NCBI GenBank assembly: GCA_963981505.1
Contig: CAXCEI010000004.1
Location: 6,019 to 70,018 of the forward strand
Direction: 5' to 3'
Source: OPU3-GD-OMZ sp001901525
GTDB lineage: Bacteria; Pseudomonadota; Gammaproteobacteria; Methylococcales; Methylomonadaceae
Length of the DNA stretch: 64,000 nt
Shown here: one piece after another, positions 52,298 through 61,167 of the stretch
How positions within the stretch are numbered: position 1 is the first letter of the stretch
Layout: the number at the start of each line of letters is the position of its first letter
Program-made: the position numbers and the translations under genes
The notes under the pieces: generated by a model
Database searches by the model: none
What the model was told of the DNA's origin: nothing
What the model saw: the letters and a program-made list of their open reading frames with translations, nothing else

Positions 52298-53104
52298 ATG
52301 AGCTGGTTAGGTAAATTTTTAGGCGGTACCTTTGGATTTATGATGGGGGGACCTCTCGGGGCTATTTTAGGGGCTTCTTTAGGGCACCAATTGGATATGG
52401 GCATGGGGGTTTTGGAAAGTGATTCCCATCAAGGCTTTAACCAAGGGGATCAGCACCGGGTTCAAATGGCCTTTTTCACTGCCACCTTCTCCGTCATGGG
52501 GCACATTGCCAAGGCTGACGGTACCGTTTCACCCTCAGAAATAAAACTCGCCCGACGCGTCATGGATGAAATGATGCTCTCGGGTGAACTCAGAGAGACA
52601 GCGATAAAACTTTTTGATCAAGGCAAGTCCCCTGACTTCCCACTCACTGAAGCGCTCACCCAGTTTCGTAAAGAATGTGCACGGCGCAATAACCTGATTC
52701 GGATGTTTCTCGACATTCAGGTTCAAGCGGCCTTTGCCGATGGCACCCTTGACCCCGAAGAAGAAAATGTCTTATTGAAAATCTGCCAAATTTTAAAAAT
52801 TTCACGGTTCGAATTTCAACACATAAAAATGCAAGCCCAAGCACAGCAGCGTTTTCACCAGCAGGGACAGCCGTATTCTGGTCATTCTCAAAACAACCTT
52901 GCAGACGCCTATTCCGTTCTCGGCATCAGCGAAAACGCAAGCGACACCGAACTTAAAAAAGCCTATCGCCGTTTAATGAGTCAAAATCACCCAGATAAAT
53001 TAGTGGCTAAAGGTCTCCCCGAAGAGATGATGACAGTCGCCAAAAAGAAAACGCAAAAAATAGCAAAAGCCTACGAACTGATCCGTGAAAGCCGAAAAAA
53101 ATAA
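52298..53104 (+). CDS. djlA: Co-chaperone DjlA (TerB plus C-terminal J domain)
   Basis: DjlA is a membrane-bound DnaK co-chaperone. The 268-residue protein has the N-terminal hydrophobic, glycine-rich anchor (LGGTFGFMMGGPLGAILGA), a central TerB-like helical domain (about residues 60-180, with VMGHIAKADGTVSPSEIKLA and AFADGTLDPEEENVLL) and a C-terminal J domain from residue 205 (DAYSVLGISENASDTELKKAY, then NHPDK). The glycine-rich segment dimerises and anchors E. coli DjlA. It precedes the formate dehydrogenase genes by 28 bases. Confidence 0.95.
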   Translation: MSWLGKFLGGTFGFMMGGPLGAILGASLGHQLDMGMGVLESDSHQGFNQGDQHRVQMAFFTATFSVMGHIAKADGTVSPSEIKLARRVMDEMMLSGELRETAIKLFDQGKSPDFPLTEALTQFRKECARRNNLIRMFLDIQVQAAFADGTLDPEEENVLLKICQILKISRFEFQHIKMQAQAQQRFHQQGQPYSGHSQNNLADAYSVLGISENASDTELKKAYRRLMSQNHPDKLVAKGLPEEMMTVAKKKTQKIAKAYELIRESRKK

Positions 53105-53132
53105 TACATTTAAAACACACAAGGCCCAACCC

Positions 53133-53339
53133 ATGACTGACAAGACTCGCCCCTCCCGAAGGCATTTCCTTAAAAAGACGGTGATTAGCCTGAGCGCCGG
53201 GGTATTAGCCATGTTATCCCATCAAACATTCGCCAAAAAAACTACCCCCCTTCCTAAAGAGAACGTAGCCACACCCGACACTCAGGGCTATCATGAAACA
53301 GAGCACATAAAAAGCTATTACCAGAAAGCAAGATTCTAG
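53133..53339 (+). CDS. Formate dehydrogenase-associated TAT mini-protein
   Basis: The 68-residue protein has a twin-arginine signal (SRRHFLKKTV, arginines 9 and 10), a short hydrophobic segment and a small tail ending YHETEHIKSYYQKARF. This matches the small TAT-target family seen beside formate dehydrogenase genes in proteobacteria (TIGR02811 type, from memory). Its function is unknown. The ATG at 53133 has AAGG eight bases upstream; an in-frame GTG at 53085 lies inside djlA and would bury the TAT signal. It lies 29 bases before fdhA. Confidence 0.88.
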   Translation: MTDKTRPSRRHFLKKTVISLSAGVLAMLSHQTFAKKTTPLPKENVATPDTQGYHETEHIKSYYQKARF

Positions 53340-53368
53340 TAATTTTTTAAACTATTATTGCTGACGTT

Positions 53369-56251
53369 ATGAAACTTATAAAACGCCCGTCCAAAACATC
53401 GACATCAGCCAGTCCACGCATAAACCGACGTACTTTCCTACAACACTCCGGCTTAACCGTTGGCGGCGCAGCCATTGCCAGCGCATTTCCGCTAACACTG
53501 ATGGAAACAGCTCAAGCCACAACGACAGCTGTTGCCACTAAAAGTAGCGAGATAAAAAAAATACGGAGCGTTTGCACCCATTGTTCGGTGGGTTGTGGTG
53601 TTATAGCTGAAGTACAAAATGGTATTTGGATCGGTCAGGAACCCGCTTTTGATCACCCATTTAACTTAGGCGCCCACTGCGCCAAAGGCGCCTCAGTCAG
53701 AGAACACGGCCACGGCGACCGCCGGCTAAAATACCCGATGAAAATGGTCAACGGTGAGTGGCGTAAAGTCTCATGGGAAACCGCTATTGAAGAAATTGGC
53801 GATCAAATTCTATCTATTCGAGAACAATCAGGCCCTGACTCCACTTACTGGCTAGGTTCTTCCAAGCACAACAACGAACAAGCCTACCTTTTTAGAAAAT
53901 TTGCGGCCTTTTGGGGTTCCAACAACATTGACCATCAAGCCCGAATTTGTCACTCAACCACAGTTGCCGGCGTTGCAAATACCTGGGGTTATGGTGCCAT
54001 GACCAATTCATTTAATGATATTCATAACGCAAAAGCCATTTTAATTATTGGCGGGAATCCGGCCGAAGCACACCCTATCTCCATGCAACATATTTTCAGG
54101 GCTAAAGAACGCGGCGCTCCCCTCATTGTTATTGATCCACGGTTTACCCGTACGGCCGCGCATGCCAACCAACATATTAAATTACGGCCGGGCACCGATG
54201 TCCCGCTTATTTGGGGTATCCTTTGGCATATCTTTGAAAATAAATGGGAAGATAATTCATTTATTGAACAGCGCGTTTATGGGATGGATGAAATTAGAAA
54301 AGAAGTCGCTCAATGGAATCCTAAACAAACCGAAGAAGTCACCGGTGCCCGAGAAGAAGAACTCTATCTCGCAGCCAAAACCATGGCACACAATAAACCG
54401 GGCACCTTTATCTGGTGTATGGGTGGAACGCAACACACCAACGGTAATAATAACACCCGTGCCTACTGTATTTTTCAACTGGCCCTTGGCAATATGGGCG
54501 TTGCAGGTGGTGGTACCAATATCTTTCGTGGCCATGATAATGTCCAAGGTGCTACTGACCTAGGTCCCAACACACACACCCTCCCTGGCTATTACGGTCT
54601 AAGCGAAGGCGCCTGGCGGCACTGGGCTAAAGTCTGGGATATTGATTACGACTGGCTGGCTAACCGCTTTGATTCGACCCCTTATGACGATGGAACAGGA
54701 ATTAAAAAGCGCACGATGAACACCAGTGGCATTCCTGTTTCCCGGTGGATCGACGGTGTTCTCGAAGATAAAAATTTAATCGCCCAAAACGACAATCTAC
54801 GGGCGATGATTTTTTGGGGGCATGCACCCAACAGCCAAACCCGTAATCCTGAAATGAAAGAGGCTATGGAAAAGTTGGATTTATTAGTCGTTATCGACCC
54901 ATACCCCACCGTTGCGGCTGTTCTTCATAATCGATCAGAGAACACCTATCTACTGCCTGCCTGCACCCAATTTGAAACCTATGGTTCGGTGACTTCCTCC
55001 AACCGCTCTATTCAATGGCGTGACCAGATTATTGACCCGCTCTTTGAATCAAAACCTGATCATGAAATTTTATACCGGTTTGCCAAGAAATTTAATTTTT
55101 CTGAGCAAATGTTTAAACACATCACCGTTACCGACAATCAACCACTCATAGAAGATGTCACGCGCGAATTCAACAAAGGCACGTGGACCATCGGCTATAC
55201 TGGACAAACTCCTGAACGATTAAAATTACACCAAAAAAACTGGCACACCTTCAACACAACTTCACTACTTGCCCAAGGCGGCGACTGCGACAACGAATAT
55301 TTCGGATTACCTTGGCCCTGTTGGGGAACTGCCGACATGAAACACCCGGGCACACCGCTCTTATATGACACCAGCAAATCGGTCGCCGAAGGGGGGCTGA
55401 CCTTCAGAGCCCGATTTGGCATCGAGCGTGATGGCGTTAGCTTACTGGCAAGCCAATCCTTCTCCAAGGACTCCGAAATCAAAAATGGCTATCCCGAATT
55501 TAGCGACCTGCTGCTCAAGGAACTGGGCTGGTGGAATGAACTCAGCGACGAAGAAAAACAAAGCGCTGAAGGTAAAAACTGGAAAACTGATCTCTCCGGT
55601 GGTATTCAACGGGTTGCCATCAAACACGGCTGCGCCCCCTTCGGAAATGCTAAAGCCCGCTGTATTGTATGGCAATTTCCAGACCCCGTTCCCATTCATC
55701 GAGAACCCCTTTATACCAACCGCCGTGATATGGTTGAGCGCTTCCCGACTTATGATGATAGAAAATCATTCTATCGTTTACCGACGCGCTATGCATCCAT
55801 CCAGAAAACTGATTTTAGCAAAGACTATCCACTCACCATGACAAGTGGCCGACTCGTAGAATATGAAGGCGGCGGCGAAGAAACTCGCTCCAACCCTTGG
55901 TTAGCTGAACTTCAACAGGAGATGTTTGCTGAAGTCAACCCAACTGACGCCAACAATGCCGGCGTTAAGCACCAAGAAGCTATTTGGGTTGAGGGACCTG
56001 AAGGCGGCCGCATCAAGGTTCAGGCCTTTATTACCGAACGTGTTCCCCGCGGCTTGATTTTCATGCCCTTCCATTTTGGCGGCCATTATCAAGGAGAGAA
56101 TTTACAAAAAAAATACCCCACTGGTAGCGCTCCTTATGTTTTGGGTGAATCCTGTAATACGGTCTTTACTTACGGTTATGACTCGGTCACTGCTATGCAA
56201 GAAACTAAAGTTTCTCTTTGCCGCATTAAAAAAGCCACTTCAACCCTATGA
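53369..56251 (+). CDS. fdhA: Periplasmic formate dehydrogenase, molybdopterin catalytic subunit
   Basis: The 960-residue enzyme oxidises formate to CO2 with a bis-MGD molybdenum or tungsten centre. A TAT signal is at the N-terminus (NRRTFLQ, residues 19-25, hydrophobic stretch to about 50). The 4Fe-4S site is C69-x2-C72-x3-C76 with C104. The metal-ligand motif reads ARICHSTT, cysteine 194 followed by histidine 195, so this is a cysteine rather than selenocysteine enzyme and the frame needs no recoding. QATDLGPN-like and C-terminal molydopterin-binding segments (TSGRLVEYEGGGEETRSNPW) are present. Electrons should pass to the Fe-S and cytochrome subunits encoded next. Confidence 0.95.
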   Translation: MKLIKRPSKTSTSASPRINRRTFLQHSGLTVGGAAIASAFPLTLMETAQATTTAVATKSSEIKKIRSVCTHCSVGCGVIAEVQNGIWIGQEPAFDHPFNLGAHCAKGASVREHGHGDRRLKYPMKMVNGEWRKVSWETAIEEIGDQILSIREQSGPDSTYWLGSSKHNNEQAYLFRKFAAFWGSNNIDHQARICHSTTVAGVANTWGYGAMTNSFNDIHNAKAILIIGGNPAEAHPISMQHIFRAKERGAPLIVIDPRFTRTAAHANQHIKLRPGTDVPLIWGILWHIFENKWEDNSFIEQRVYGMDEIRKEVAQWNPKQTEEVTGAREEELYLAAKTMAHNKPGTFIWCMGGTQHTNGNNNTRAYCIFQLALGNMGVAGGGTNIFRGHDNVQGATDLGPNTHTLPGYYGLSEGAWRHWAKVWDIDYDWLANRFDSTPYDDGTGIKKRTMNTSGIPVSRWIDGVLEDKNLIAQNDNLRAMIFWGHAPNSQTRNPEMKEAMEKLDLLVVIDPYPTVAAVLHNRSENTYLLPACTQFETYGSVTSSNRSIQWRDQIIDPLFESKPDHEILYRFAKKFNFSEQMFKHITVTDNQPLIEDVTREFNKGTWTIGYTGQTPERLKLHQKNWHTFNTTSLLAQGGDCDNEYFGLPWPCWGTADMKHPGTPLLYDTSKSVAEGGLTFRARFGIERDGVSLLASQSFSKDSEIKNGYPEFSDLLLKELGWWNELSDEEKQSAEGKNWKTDLSGGIQRVAIKHGCAPFGNAKARCIVWQFPDPVPIHREPLYTNRRDMVERFPTYDDRKSFYRLPTRYASIQKTDFSKDYPLTMTSGRLVEYEGGGEETRSNPWLAELQQEMFAEVNPTDANNAGVKHQEAIWVEGPEGGRIKVQAFITERVPRGLIFMPFHFGGHYQGENLQKKYPTGSAPYVLGESCNTVFTYGYDSVTAMQETKVSLCRIKKATSTL

Positions 56252-56338
56252 GCATTACATTTTAATCTATGCAATACCTTTCTCTTAACAAGCAAAAGTT
56301 ACGCTATGCTTTCTTAGTTACTCACAGGATGCTCTAAC

Positions 56339-56953
56339 ATGGCTCGAATGAAATTTCTTTGTGACGATGAGCGTTGTATTGAATGCAATGCCTGTGTAAC
56401 CGCCTGCAAAAACGAACACGAAGTGCCTTGGGGTATTAACCGTCGACGCGTTGTAACCATAGATGATGGTCAACCCGGAGAAAAAAGCATTTCTGTTGCT
56501 TGCATGCACTGTACTGACGCCCCGTGTGCCGCAGTTTGTCCCGTAGATTGCTTTTACACAACCGAAGATGGCGTTGTCTTACATGACAAAGACCTATGTA
56601 TCGGCTGTGGTTATTGTTTTTATGCCTGCCCCTTTGGTGCCCCCCAATTCCCACAAGACGGCCAGTTTGGCGCACGCGGAAAAATGGATAAGTGTACTTT
56701 TTGTGCGGGCGGGCCTGAACCTGATCACAGTGATGCTGAATTTAATAACTATGGCCGCAATCGATTGGCAGAAGGAAAACTCCCACTGTGTGCTGAAATG
56801 TGTTCAACCAAGTCTTTATTAGCCGGTGACGGCAATATCGTAGCTGACTTATTTCGAGAACGTGTCGTCCGTCGCCAATTTAATACCGAACAAACAGATA
56901 CTGACAGCACCACTGGTGCTTGGGGCTGGAACACAGCCTATAAAAATGACTAA
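56339..56953 (+). CDS. fdhB: Formate dehydrogenase iron-sulfur subunit
   Basis: The 204-residue ferredoxin-like protein has four cysteine clusters for 4Fe-4S centres: CIECNACVTACKNE, CMHCTDAPCAAVCPVDC, CIGCGYCFYACPFGAPQF and the CTFC/CAEMC pair with KMDKCTFC. This is the pattern of FDH and DMSO-reductase-type electron transfer subunits. It has no signal, so it is presumably exported with the TAT-bearing catalytic subunit. It lies 87 bases after fdhA and overlaps the next small gene by eight bases. Confidence 0.93.
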   Translation: MARMKFLCDDERCIECNACVTACKNEHEVPWGINRRRVVTIDDGQPGEKSISVACMHCTDAPCAAVCPVDCFYTTEDGVVLHDKDLCIGCGYCFYACPFGAPQFPQDGQFGARGKMDKCTFCAGGPEPDHSDAEFNNYGRNRLAEGKLPLCAEMCSTKSLLAGDGNIVADLFRERVVRRQFNTEQTDTDSTTGAWGWNTAYKND

Positions 56954-57134
56954 ACCCCTGCACGCCACAATATGGCCAATAGGCTTAATCATCCTACTCG
57001 GGCTTCTAGGTTGCTCAGAGCAAAGCCCCATCACCTACCATGAGGCGCATTTATACAAAGGCAAAAAGGACCGCCATAGTGCAAGAGAAAATACCTTAGA
57101 TCATCGTTTCAAACAAACCCAGACAGACCGCTAA
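56946..57134 (+). CDS. Small lipoprotein between FDH Fe-S and cytochrome subunit genes
   Basis: The 62-residue product has a hydrophobic N-terminal segment (PIGLIILLGLLGC) ending in a lipobox-like LLGC, cysteine about residue 20. A short polar tail follows (YHEAHLYKGKKDRHSAREN). The ATG at 56946 lies inside the end of fdhB (ATGACTAA), which suggests translational coupling, and fdhC starts 15 bases after its stop. I do not recognise a family. The placement implies a role in assembly or attachment of the FDH complex, but that is inference. Confidence 0.7.
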   Translation: MTKPLHATIWPIGLIILLGLLGCSEQSPITYHEAHLYKGKKDRHSARENTLDHRFKQTQTDR

Positions 57135-57149
57135 ACAAGACTAAGACTG

Positions 57150-58088
57150 ATGGCTAAATCACTTAAATCGCTTATCCTATTTCTCTCAATACTGCTTCTG
57201 GCTTTTACCCTATCAAGCGCTAATAGCGCCGAAGTTTCCGACTCGGACACCTGGCGTCAAATTCGCGAAGGCATTGCAGGTTATAGCGCCGTTAAAGGTC
57301 AAGAAACAGACGTGCTTATTCAAGGGTCCGGTCAAAATTGGCGCCAACTTCGCAATGACGTTATCGCCCGCTATCTCGGCATACTGGTCTCACTCACACT
57401 CCTGTTTTTTGGTTTATTTTATTTTTTTAGAGGCCCTATTAAACTCACTCAATCACGAACGGGAATAACCCTTTTACGCTGGTCAACTTTCGAACGTGTT
57501 ATACATTGGTATACCGCACTTGTTTTTATCTTATTGGCCCTGACCGGCTTAATCATACTGTATGGGCGCAGCCTTCTGATACCCCTTATCGGCCATGAAC
57601 TATTTTCCACCCTCGCCACGTATTCAAAACTAACCCATAACCTGTCAGGCCCTTTCTTTCTCATTGGATTACTTTTCATGTTTTTCATGTGGGTAAAAGA
57701 CAATATTCCCAACCGCATTGATATTGCCTGGTTCAAGGCTTTTGGCGGTCTAATTGGCTCCCAACACCCTTCGGCTGAGCGCATGAATGCCGGGGAAAAA
57801 AGCTGGTTCTGGCTCTTAGCCTTCGCCGGTATTATCGTAAGTGCTACAGGCCTTATTTTGGATTTTGCTAATTTTGGTCAAGACCGATTTATTATGCAAG
57901 TCTGCCATCTTCTCCATACCTTATCTGCCTGCCTGTTAATGATCGGTGCGATCGGTCATATTTACATTGGCACACTGGGTACTGAAGGCGCCTTTGAAGG
58001 CATGAAAAATGGCCGCGTTGACTCGACCTGGGCGAAACAACATCACGACCTTTGGTACGATAAAATAAAAGAAAAAGAACCCGACTGA
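57150..58088 (+). CDS. fdhC: Formate dehydrogenase cytochrome b556 subunit
   Basis: This gamma subunit anchors FDH to the membrane and passes electrons to the quinone pool through two b hemes. The 312-residue protein has an N-terminal signal-like segment (residues 6-25), a periplasmic stretch and five membrane segments, about 72-92, 120-142, 160-183, 217-238 and 250-275. Candidate heme histidines lie in RVIHWYTALV, KLTHNLSGP, VCHLLHTLSA and IGHIYIGT. It is the last gene of the FDH operon, 13 bases from the convergent pilU. Confidence 0.92.
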   Translation: MAKSLKSLILFLSILLLAFTLSSANSAEVSDSDTWRQIREGIAGYSAVKGQETDVLIQGSGQNWRQLRNDVIARYLGILVSLTLLFFGLFYFFRGPIKLTQSRTGITLLRWSTFERVIHWYTALVFILLALTGLIILYGRSLLIPLIGHELFSTLATYSKLTHNLSGPFFLIGLLFMFFMWVKDNIPNRIDIAWFKAFGGLIGSQHPSAERMNAGEKSWFWLLAFAGIIVSATGLILDFANFGQDRFIMQVCHLLHTLSACLLMIGAIGHIYIGTLGTEGAFEGMKNGRVDSTWAKQHHDLWYDKIKEKEPD

Positions 58089-58101
58089 GTACTGCTACCT
58101 A

Positions 58102-59253
58102 CTAACTATTTATACTGATAAATTCATCTCCCGATTCAGTCAGTTTCATTTCTTTTACTTTATCTTTTAACGATTCATTTTCATTTTTTGATCCCAACTT
58201 AATCATCAATCGTACCTCATTAGTGGAATCCGCTAAGGCTAATGCATCTTCATAACTAATTTTATTATCACCATATAACTGAAATAATGCTTGGTCAAAG
58301 GTTTGCATTCCTTGCTCCTTAGAACGTTTAATTAATTCCTTAATCTCATCAATACTACCCTTTGCAATAAGATCACTCATTAACGGTGTATTCAGCAATA
58401 CCTCAACAGCCGGATACACCCCTTTACCTTCTTTTCGCTTCACTAACTGCTGGGCGACAATCCCTTTTAAATTCAACGATAATTCTTTTAAAACTTGCCC
58501 GTGCAATTCTTCCGGAAAAAAACTCAAGACCCGATCCAAGGTTTGATTAGCATTATTTGCATGTAACGTAGCCAAACATAAATGCCCTGTTTCAGCAAAA
58601 GCCAACGCATGCTGCATGGTTTCCCGCGTTCTTATCTCACCAATTAAAATTACATCCGGTGCCTGCCGCAGGGTATTTTTTAAGGCAACTTCAAAAGATT
58701 GGGTGTCAATCCCAACTTCACGCTGCGTAATAATACTTTTTTGATGACTATGTACAAACTCAATGGGGTCTTCAATGGTAATAATATGACCACTTACATT
58801 CTGATTACGGTATTTAATCATTGCCGCCAGTGTTGTCGACTTCCCCGACCCTGTACCCCCTACCACCAAAACCAACCCTCTATTTTCCATAATTAACTGC
58901 GGCAAGTAAGTGGGTAAATTTAAATCTGACAAATCAGGAATTTTCGACTCAATCCGTCTAATCACCATTCCGGCCTGACCTTGCTGCATAAAAGCACTAA
59001 CCCTAAAACGCGCCAATCCCGCAACAGAAAATGCAAAATTACATTCTCCTGTACGCTCAAATTCAAGCCGTTGATTATCATCCATCAAACTTTCAACCCA
59101 ACCCATAGTCATTTCAGACTGGAAATTATCGGATGATAGGTCAACTAGTTCATTTTCTACTTTTATGGACGGCGGACGCCCCGCTGTAACAAAAAAATCA
59201 GATGCCTTTTTTTCCACCATTATTTCGAGGAATTTTTTAAAATCCTGACTCAT
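58102..59253 (-). CDS. pilU: Type IV pilus retraction ATPase PilU
   Basis: PilU is the PilT paralogue that assists pilus retraction. The 383-residue protein has ASDFFVTAGRPPSIKVENE, Walker A in LVVGGTGSGKSTTLAAMI, the Asp box IITIEDPIEFVH, the Walker B region DVILIGEIR and the His box CLATLHANNANQ. The C-terminus extends about 35 residues beyond PilT, typical of PilU. It follows pilT by 13 bases. PilT-pilU is the usual pair; the assembly ATPase PilB and pilin genes are not in this window. Confidence 0.95.
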   Translation of the reverse strand: MSQDFKKFLEIMVEKKASDFFVTAGRPPSIKVENELVDLSSDNFQSEMTMGWVESLMDDNQRLEFERTGECNFAFSVAGLARFRVSAFMQQGQAGMVIRRIESKIPDLSDLNLPTYLPQLIMENRGLVLVVGGTGSGKSTTLAAMIKYRNQNVSGHIITIEDPIEFVHSHQKSIITQREVGIDTQSFEVALKNTLRQAPDVILIGEIRTRETMQHALAFAETGHLCLATLHANNANQTLDRVLSFFPEELHGQVLKELSLNLKGIVAQQLVKRKEGKGVYPAVEVLLNTPLMSDLIAKGSIDEIKELIKRSKEQGMQTFDQALFQLYGDNKISYEDALALADSTNEVRLMIKLGSKNENESLKDKVKEMKLTESGDEFISINS

Positions 59254-59266
59254 ATAGCCACCCTTC

Positions 59267-60304
59267 TTAACCGAACAATTTCTTATTAACGGCCTTTGTT
59301 AACGCAACGTTGGTTGTTACCTTACCGTCAGCCACCAACTCTTTTAAATTTTGATCTAAAGTCCACATACCCTCCTTTTTACCGGTTTGTATCGCCGAGT
59401 ACATTTGTGCTACTTTTGCCTCTCTGATCAGGTTCCTAATTGCAGCCGTCCCTATCATGACCTCATGGGCTGCAATACGGCCACCGCCAATTTTCTTTAG
59501 CAAGGTCTGGGAGATAACGGCTTGGAGAGATTCTGACAGCATTGCCCTGACCATGTCTTTTTCAGCAGCAGGAAATACATCAATGATCCGGTCAATTGTT
59601 TTAGCGGCCGATGTGGTATGTAAGGTTGCAAATACAAGGTGCCCTGTTTCTGCTGCCGTCATTGCCAGCCGAATCGTCTCTAAATCTCTTAATTCACCGA
59701 CCAAAATTACATCAGGGTCTTCACGCAATGCTGATCTTAGAGCCTCTTGAAAACCCAAGGTATTACGGTGGACTTCCCGTTGATTAATCAGTGATTTCTG
59801 GCTCACATGCACAAATTCAATCGGATCTTCAATTGATAAAATATGCGTATAGGCATTGACGTTAATTTGATTCACCATAGCCGCCAATGTTGTTGACTTT
59901 CCTGATCCTGTAGGACCTGTTACCAACACTAAACCTCGTGCTTTGTTGGTTAGTTCTTCGAAAATAGGCGGTGCATTCAAGGCTTCCAAACTCAATACCT
60001 CTGAAGGAATCGTTCTAAATACCGCTGCTGCACCACGATTCTGATTAAACGCGTTGACTCTAAATCGTGCAATACCGGGAAGTTCAAATGAAAAATCTGT
60101 TTCCATAAATTGTTCATAATCGCGGCGCTGCCGATCTGTCATAATGTCATAAATTAACCCATGAACCTTTTTATGATCCAGACTAGGTAAATCTATTCGA
60201 CGTATATCACCATCAACTCTGATCATAGGCGGCAAACCCGATGAAAGATGTAAATCAGAGGCTTTTTGTTGCACTGAAAAAGTTAATAATTCAGAAAGTT
60301 CCAT
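59267..60304 (-). CDS. pilT: Type IV pilus twitching motility ATPase PilT
   Basis: PilT disassembles the pilus and drives twitching motility. From the ATG at 60304 the protein has 345 residues. Motifs are ASDLHLSSGLPPMIRVDGD, Walker A in LVTGPTGSGKSTTLAAMV, the Asp box ILSIEDPIEFVH, Walker B in DVILVGELRD, the His box VFATLHTTSAAKTID and the C-terminal AIRNLIRE. The frame opens at a GTG at 60316, but that would sit on the GGGGTGG ribosome binding site. It is divergent from yggS, 77 bases away. Confidence 0.97.
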   Translation of the reverse strand: MELSELLTFSVQQKASDLHLSSGLPPMIRVDGDIRRIDLPSLDHKKVHGLIYDIMTDRQRRDYEQFMETDFSFELPGIARFRVNAFNQNRGAAAVFRTIPSEVLSLEALNAPPIFEELTNKARGLVLVTGPTGSGKSTTLAAMVNQINVNAYTHILSIEDPIEFVHVSQKSLINQREVHRNTLGFQEALRSALREDPDVILVGELRDLETIRLAMTAAETGHLVFATLHTTSAAKTIDRIIDVFPAAEKDMVRAMLSESLQAVISQTLLKKIGGGRIAAHEVMIGTAAIRNLIREAKVAQMYSAIQTGKKEGMWTLDQNLKELVADGKVTTNVALTKAVNKKLFG

Positions 60305-60381
60305 GAAACGCACCACCCCTTAAAAGAAATACACCTTTCAAATCTAGTTGACGGTTTTTTTTTTAACAGGACTGGTGTTTA

Positions 60382-61089
60382 ATGAAAGACCTATTTATTA
60401 TTTTTACCTTTATGAATCCCTATAGTGATCGCATTACCCAGATACAACAAACCATTGCACAAGCAAACCTATGCAGCCCTCACCCAGAGACAGCAGTCCG
60501 TTTACTGGCTGTCAGTAAAACAAAACCAAGCCGTGATATTTGCTTTGCTTATCAGGCCGGACTTCGTCATTTTGGAGAGAGTTACTTACAAGAAGCGCTT
60601 AGCAAACAGAAAAAACTCGCCCACTTTGCTATCACTTGGCATTTTATTGGCCCTATTCAATCAAATAAAACCCGTGCCATCGCTAATAATTTTTCATGGG
60701 TACACAGCGTTGATCGCGTAAAAATAGCTAAACGTTTAAATGAACAGCGCGCACCCACCCTTCCCCCACTCAACATCTTTTTACAAGTTAACATCAGTGG
60801 TGAAGCGAGCAAATCAGGGGTTACCCTTGAGCAATTACCCCCCTTAGTCTCTGAAATTAAACAATTTAAAAACCTGTTACTTAGAGGCATTATGGCTGTT
60901 CCTGAAAAACAAGCCAACTTTGAAGCGCAATGCCGACCTTATCGTGATATTTACCAAACGGTACAAAGGTTAGAAGATCCTACTTTAAATCATTTCTCCT
61001 TTGGGATGAGCGGAGATATTAAGGCAGCCGTCCACGAAGGCGCAACTATAGTACGTGTCGGCACGGCATTATTCGGCCAGCGTAACTAA
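60382..61089 (+). CDS. yggS: Pyridoxal phosphate homeostasis protein YggS/PLPBP
   Basis: YggS binds pyridoxal phosphate and affects PLP and amino acid homeostasis. The fold is the alanine-racemase barrel. The PLP lysine is in LLAVSKTKP. Further motifs are FGESYLQEAL, WHFIGPIQSNKT, VHSVDR, GIMAVPE and SFGMSGDIKAAVHEGATIVRVGTALFG split at its ends. The 235-residue frame begins at 60382 with an AGGA about ten bases upstream. An ATG at 60412 matches the E. coli start better but has no ribosome binding site. Confidence 0.93.
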   Translation: MKDLFIIFTFMNPYSDRITQIQQTIAQANLCSPHPETAVRLLAVSKTKPSRDICFAYQAGLRHFGESYLQEALSKQKKLAHFAITWHFIGPIQSNKTRAIANNFSWVHSVDRVKIAKRLNEQRAPTLPPLNIFLQVNISGEASKSGVTLEQLPPLVSEIKQFKNLLLRGIMAVPEKQANFEAQCRPYRDIYQTVQRLEDPTLNHFSFGMSGDIKAAVHEGATIVRVGTALFGQRN

Positions 61090-61100
61090 TATTCAGAACA

Positions 61101-61139
61101 AAAAAAAACGGATTAGCTCACTCAGCCTAATCCGTTTTT
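61101..61139. terminator. Bidirectional rho-independent terminator
   Basis: A perfect 13-pair stem, AAAAACGGATTAG (61104-61116) with CTAATCCGTTTTT (61127-61139), encloses a ten-base loop. The A run at one side and T run at the other give U tracts on both transcripts. It lies between convergent yggS and the unknown membrane protein gene, and should end both. Confidence 0.92.
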
Positions 61140-61167
61140 AAACCAACATAATGCTTTATTTAAAACA

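Noticed and set aside
53369..56251. Possible selenocysteine formate dehydrogenase
   Set aside because: The metal-ligand codon reads as cysteine (ARICHSTT) and the frame is open throughout; no in-frame TGA and hence no need for a SECIS element.
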